In this document: positions 5,154 through 6,080 of the stretch, piece by piece | How the letters are laid out: the number at the start of each line of letters is the position of its first letter | Position numbering within the stretch: position 1 is the first letter of the stretch | Assembly (NCBI GenBank): GCA_023457235.1 | Contig: JAEWMK010000294.1 | Coordinates: 1 to 6,080, forward strand | Length of the DNA: 6,080 nucleotides | Source: Bacillota bacterium | Lineage (GTDB): Bacteria > Bacillota > Bacilli > Bacillales > Bacillaceae_J | Direction of reading: 5' to 3' | The notes under the pieces: model-generated | The model's database searches: none | Told to the model about the DNA's origin: nothing | The model's input: only the letters and a program-made list of their open reading frames with translations | Made by a program: the position numbers and the translations under genes

Positions 5154-5560
5154 TAATTCGATCGAAACGAAATTGGGTGGATGAAGGAATTCTTATTTTT
5201 TTGTCATTAATCGGATGGTCATATTGCCTTTTAGTTTTATTTTTTTTTCTAAGTGCGCTTTTGAATTACAATGGTCGTTTTGTCAGTATTGTAAAAATAG
5301 CCTTTAAAATAACGAATAAAGACATTCTAAGCTTCACTTTAAAGGGCTTTTTAATCTGGTCTTGGTTTTATTTCGGCCTAAGGATATGGAGGCAATATAA
5401 TACTAGACGATTTGGAAAATTGACGAGAAGAAAATATCCAGAACCAACAACAAAGGAAGAGATACTTTCACTCCAGTTTATGAGTAAAGAAAACTTTGAA
5501 TTGGTTCAACGATCCAAACTTGTTGTGTTTGAAAAAAATCCTATTCGAGATTTACCCTAG
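5117..5560 (+). CDS. pgaD: PNAG biosynthesis protein PgaD (IcaD-like)
   Basis: A 147-residue integral membrane protein that partners the PgaC/IcaA synthase and is needed for its full activity. Two membrane segments are visible, about 24-49 and 70-91, after a short N-terminal region with DLIIRSKRNWVDEG (11-24), typical of the PgaD-like family. A conserved-looking cytoplasmic tail follows, with YNTRRFGKLTRRKYP (94-108) and a final VVFEKNPI. The start overlaps the end of pgaC by 37 bases in another frame, so translation is probably coupled, keeping the two subunits in step. The identification rests on length, topology, the motifs and the position directly after the synthase. Confidence 0.87.
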   Translation: MGKPGQRQPNDLIIRSKRNWVDEGILIFLSLIGWSYCLLVLFFFLSALLNYNGRFVSIVKIAFKITNKDILSFTLKGFLIWSWFYFGLRIWRQYNTRRFGKLTRRKYPEPTTKEEILSLQFMSKENFELVQRSKLVVFEKNPIRDLP

Positions 5561-5571
5561 TAGGTGAACGT

Positions 5572-6080
5572 ATGGGAAAAAGTATTATTAAGTTTAGTGT
5601 TTTGATTATTGCTATTATAGCTACAATTTACTTTTCAGATAAAATTGACATCTCAGAGCCAGCAATGGAATTTCCAGAAGTACTCGAAAAGAGTGGATGT
5701 CTTGGTTTGACCTATCATCGTATTCGGGAAGATCGAATGCTGTATAAAATACTGGGGTTTGTAACAAATTCAGATGAAATCACGCGATATAATGTTTATT
5801 CTGATCAATTTGAAAATCAAATGAAGGTTTTAAAAGAAAATGGTGCAACATTTGTGGCCCCAGATGAAATCAAGGAATTTCAAAAAATAGGTAAGTTCCC
5901 TAATAAGTGTATTTGGATATCTTTCGACGATATTGATCAAACCGTTTATAATAATGCATTTCCAATCATGAAAGAATATGAAATTCCATTTACGATGTTC
6001 GTCATTGCCGGTAAAGTTGGGGGTGAAATTAGTAATTTAAAACTTGCAACCTGGGATCAACTGCGGAAGATGTTTGATAG
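5572..6080 (+). CDS. icaB: IcaB-like polysaccharide deacetylase, 5' part (runs off the window)
   Basis: This frame stays open to the right edge, giving 169 codons of a longer gene. Residues about 5-20 (IIKFSVLIIAIIATIY) form a signal anchor or uncleaved membrane segment, with no lipobox. Then comes CLGLTYHRI and, at 117-122, SFDDID, the first metal-binding and catalytic motif of the NodB deacetylase fold, in the non-glycine form seen in IcaB proteins (FDD followed by a hydrophobic residue). The later His motif would lie beyond the edge. The enzyme would remove some acetyl groups from exported PNAG at the cell surface, giving positive charges that retain the polymer. AGGTGA (5562-5567) sits only 4 bases before the ATG, which is short but acceptable. 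The gap after pgaD is 11 bases, so it is the third gene of the operon. Whether a C-terminal hydrolase domain follows, as in Gram-negative PgaB, cannot be seen. Confidence 0.87.
   Translation, partial: MGKSIIKFSVLIIAIIATIYFSDKIDISEPAMEFPEVLEKSGCLGLTYHRIREDRMLYKILGFVTNSDEITRYNVYSDQFENQMKVLKENGATFVAPDEIKEFQKIGKFPNKCIWISFDDIDQTVYNNAFPIMKEYEIPFTMFVIAGKVGGEISNLKLATWDQLRKMFD

Overview
The window looks like chromosomal DNA of a low-GC Gram-positive bacterium of the Bacillaceae type. The evidence is strong GGAGG-type ribosome binding sites, sigma-A-like promoters, a lipoprotein amino-acid-binding protein, an S-box (SAM-I) riboswitch with an intrinsic terminator, and an ica/pga-type exopolysaccharide cluster. 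No mobile element, tRNA, rRNA or CRISPR array was seen. Species cannot be assigned by eye.

Left part (1-2881, + strand): the possible tail of an unidentified gene is followed by a compact polar-amino-acid ABC importer: binding lipoprotein, MetI-like permease and ATPase. An OsmC-family thiol peroxidase-like gene follows with no terminator in between, so all four complete genes are probably one operon.

Middle part (2865-3482): a near-consensus promoter, whose -35 lies inside the end of the OsmC gene, drives a complete SAM-I riboswitch. The aptamer, an 11-bp antiterminator and the competing terminator can all be traced base by base. The only gene behind it is an unrecognised 108-residue protein that has no Met after the initiator and no Cys. 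Its expression should rise when SAM is scarce. A bidirectional terminator then separates it from a convergent gene.

That convergent gene (3488-3697, - strand) is the most striking item. It is a 69-residue protein in which 33 residues are Met, 3 are Cys, and Met is the only large hydrophobic residue. It has a good Shine-Dalgarno sequence and a plausible promoter of its own. I do not recognise it. A Met-free, SAM-riboswitch-controlled gene lying tail to tail with a Met-saturated gene suggests an undescribed arrangement linked to sulfur amino acids, or alternatively to Cu(I) or oxidants.

Right part (3921-6080, + strand): the start of a poly-beta-1,6-N-acetylglucosamine (PNAG/PIA) operon. It holds the synthase PgaC/IcaA, the small membrane partner PgaD/IcaD (overlapping by 37 bases), and the beginning of an IcaB-like polysaccharide deacetylase that runs off the window. 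These proteins would polymerise, export and partly de-N-acetylate a biofilm polysaccharide.
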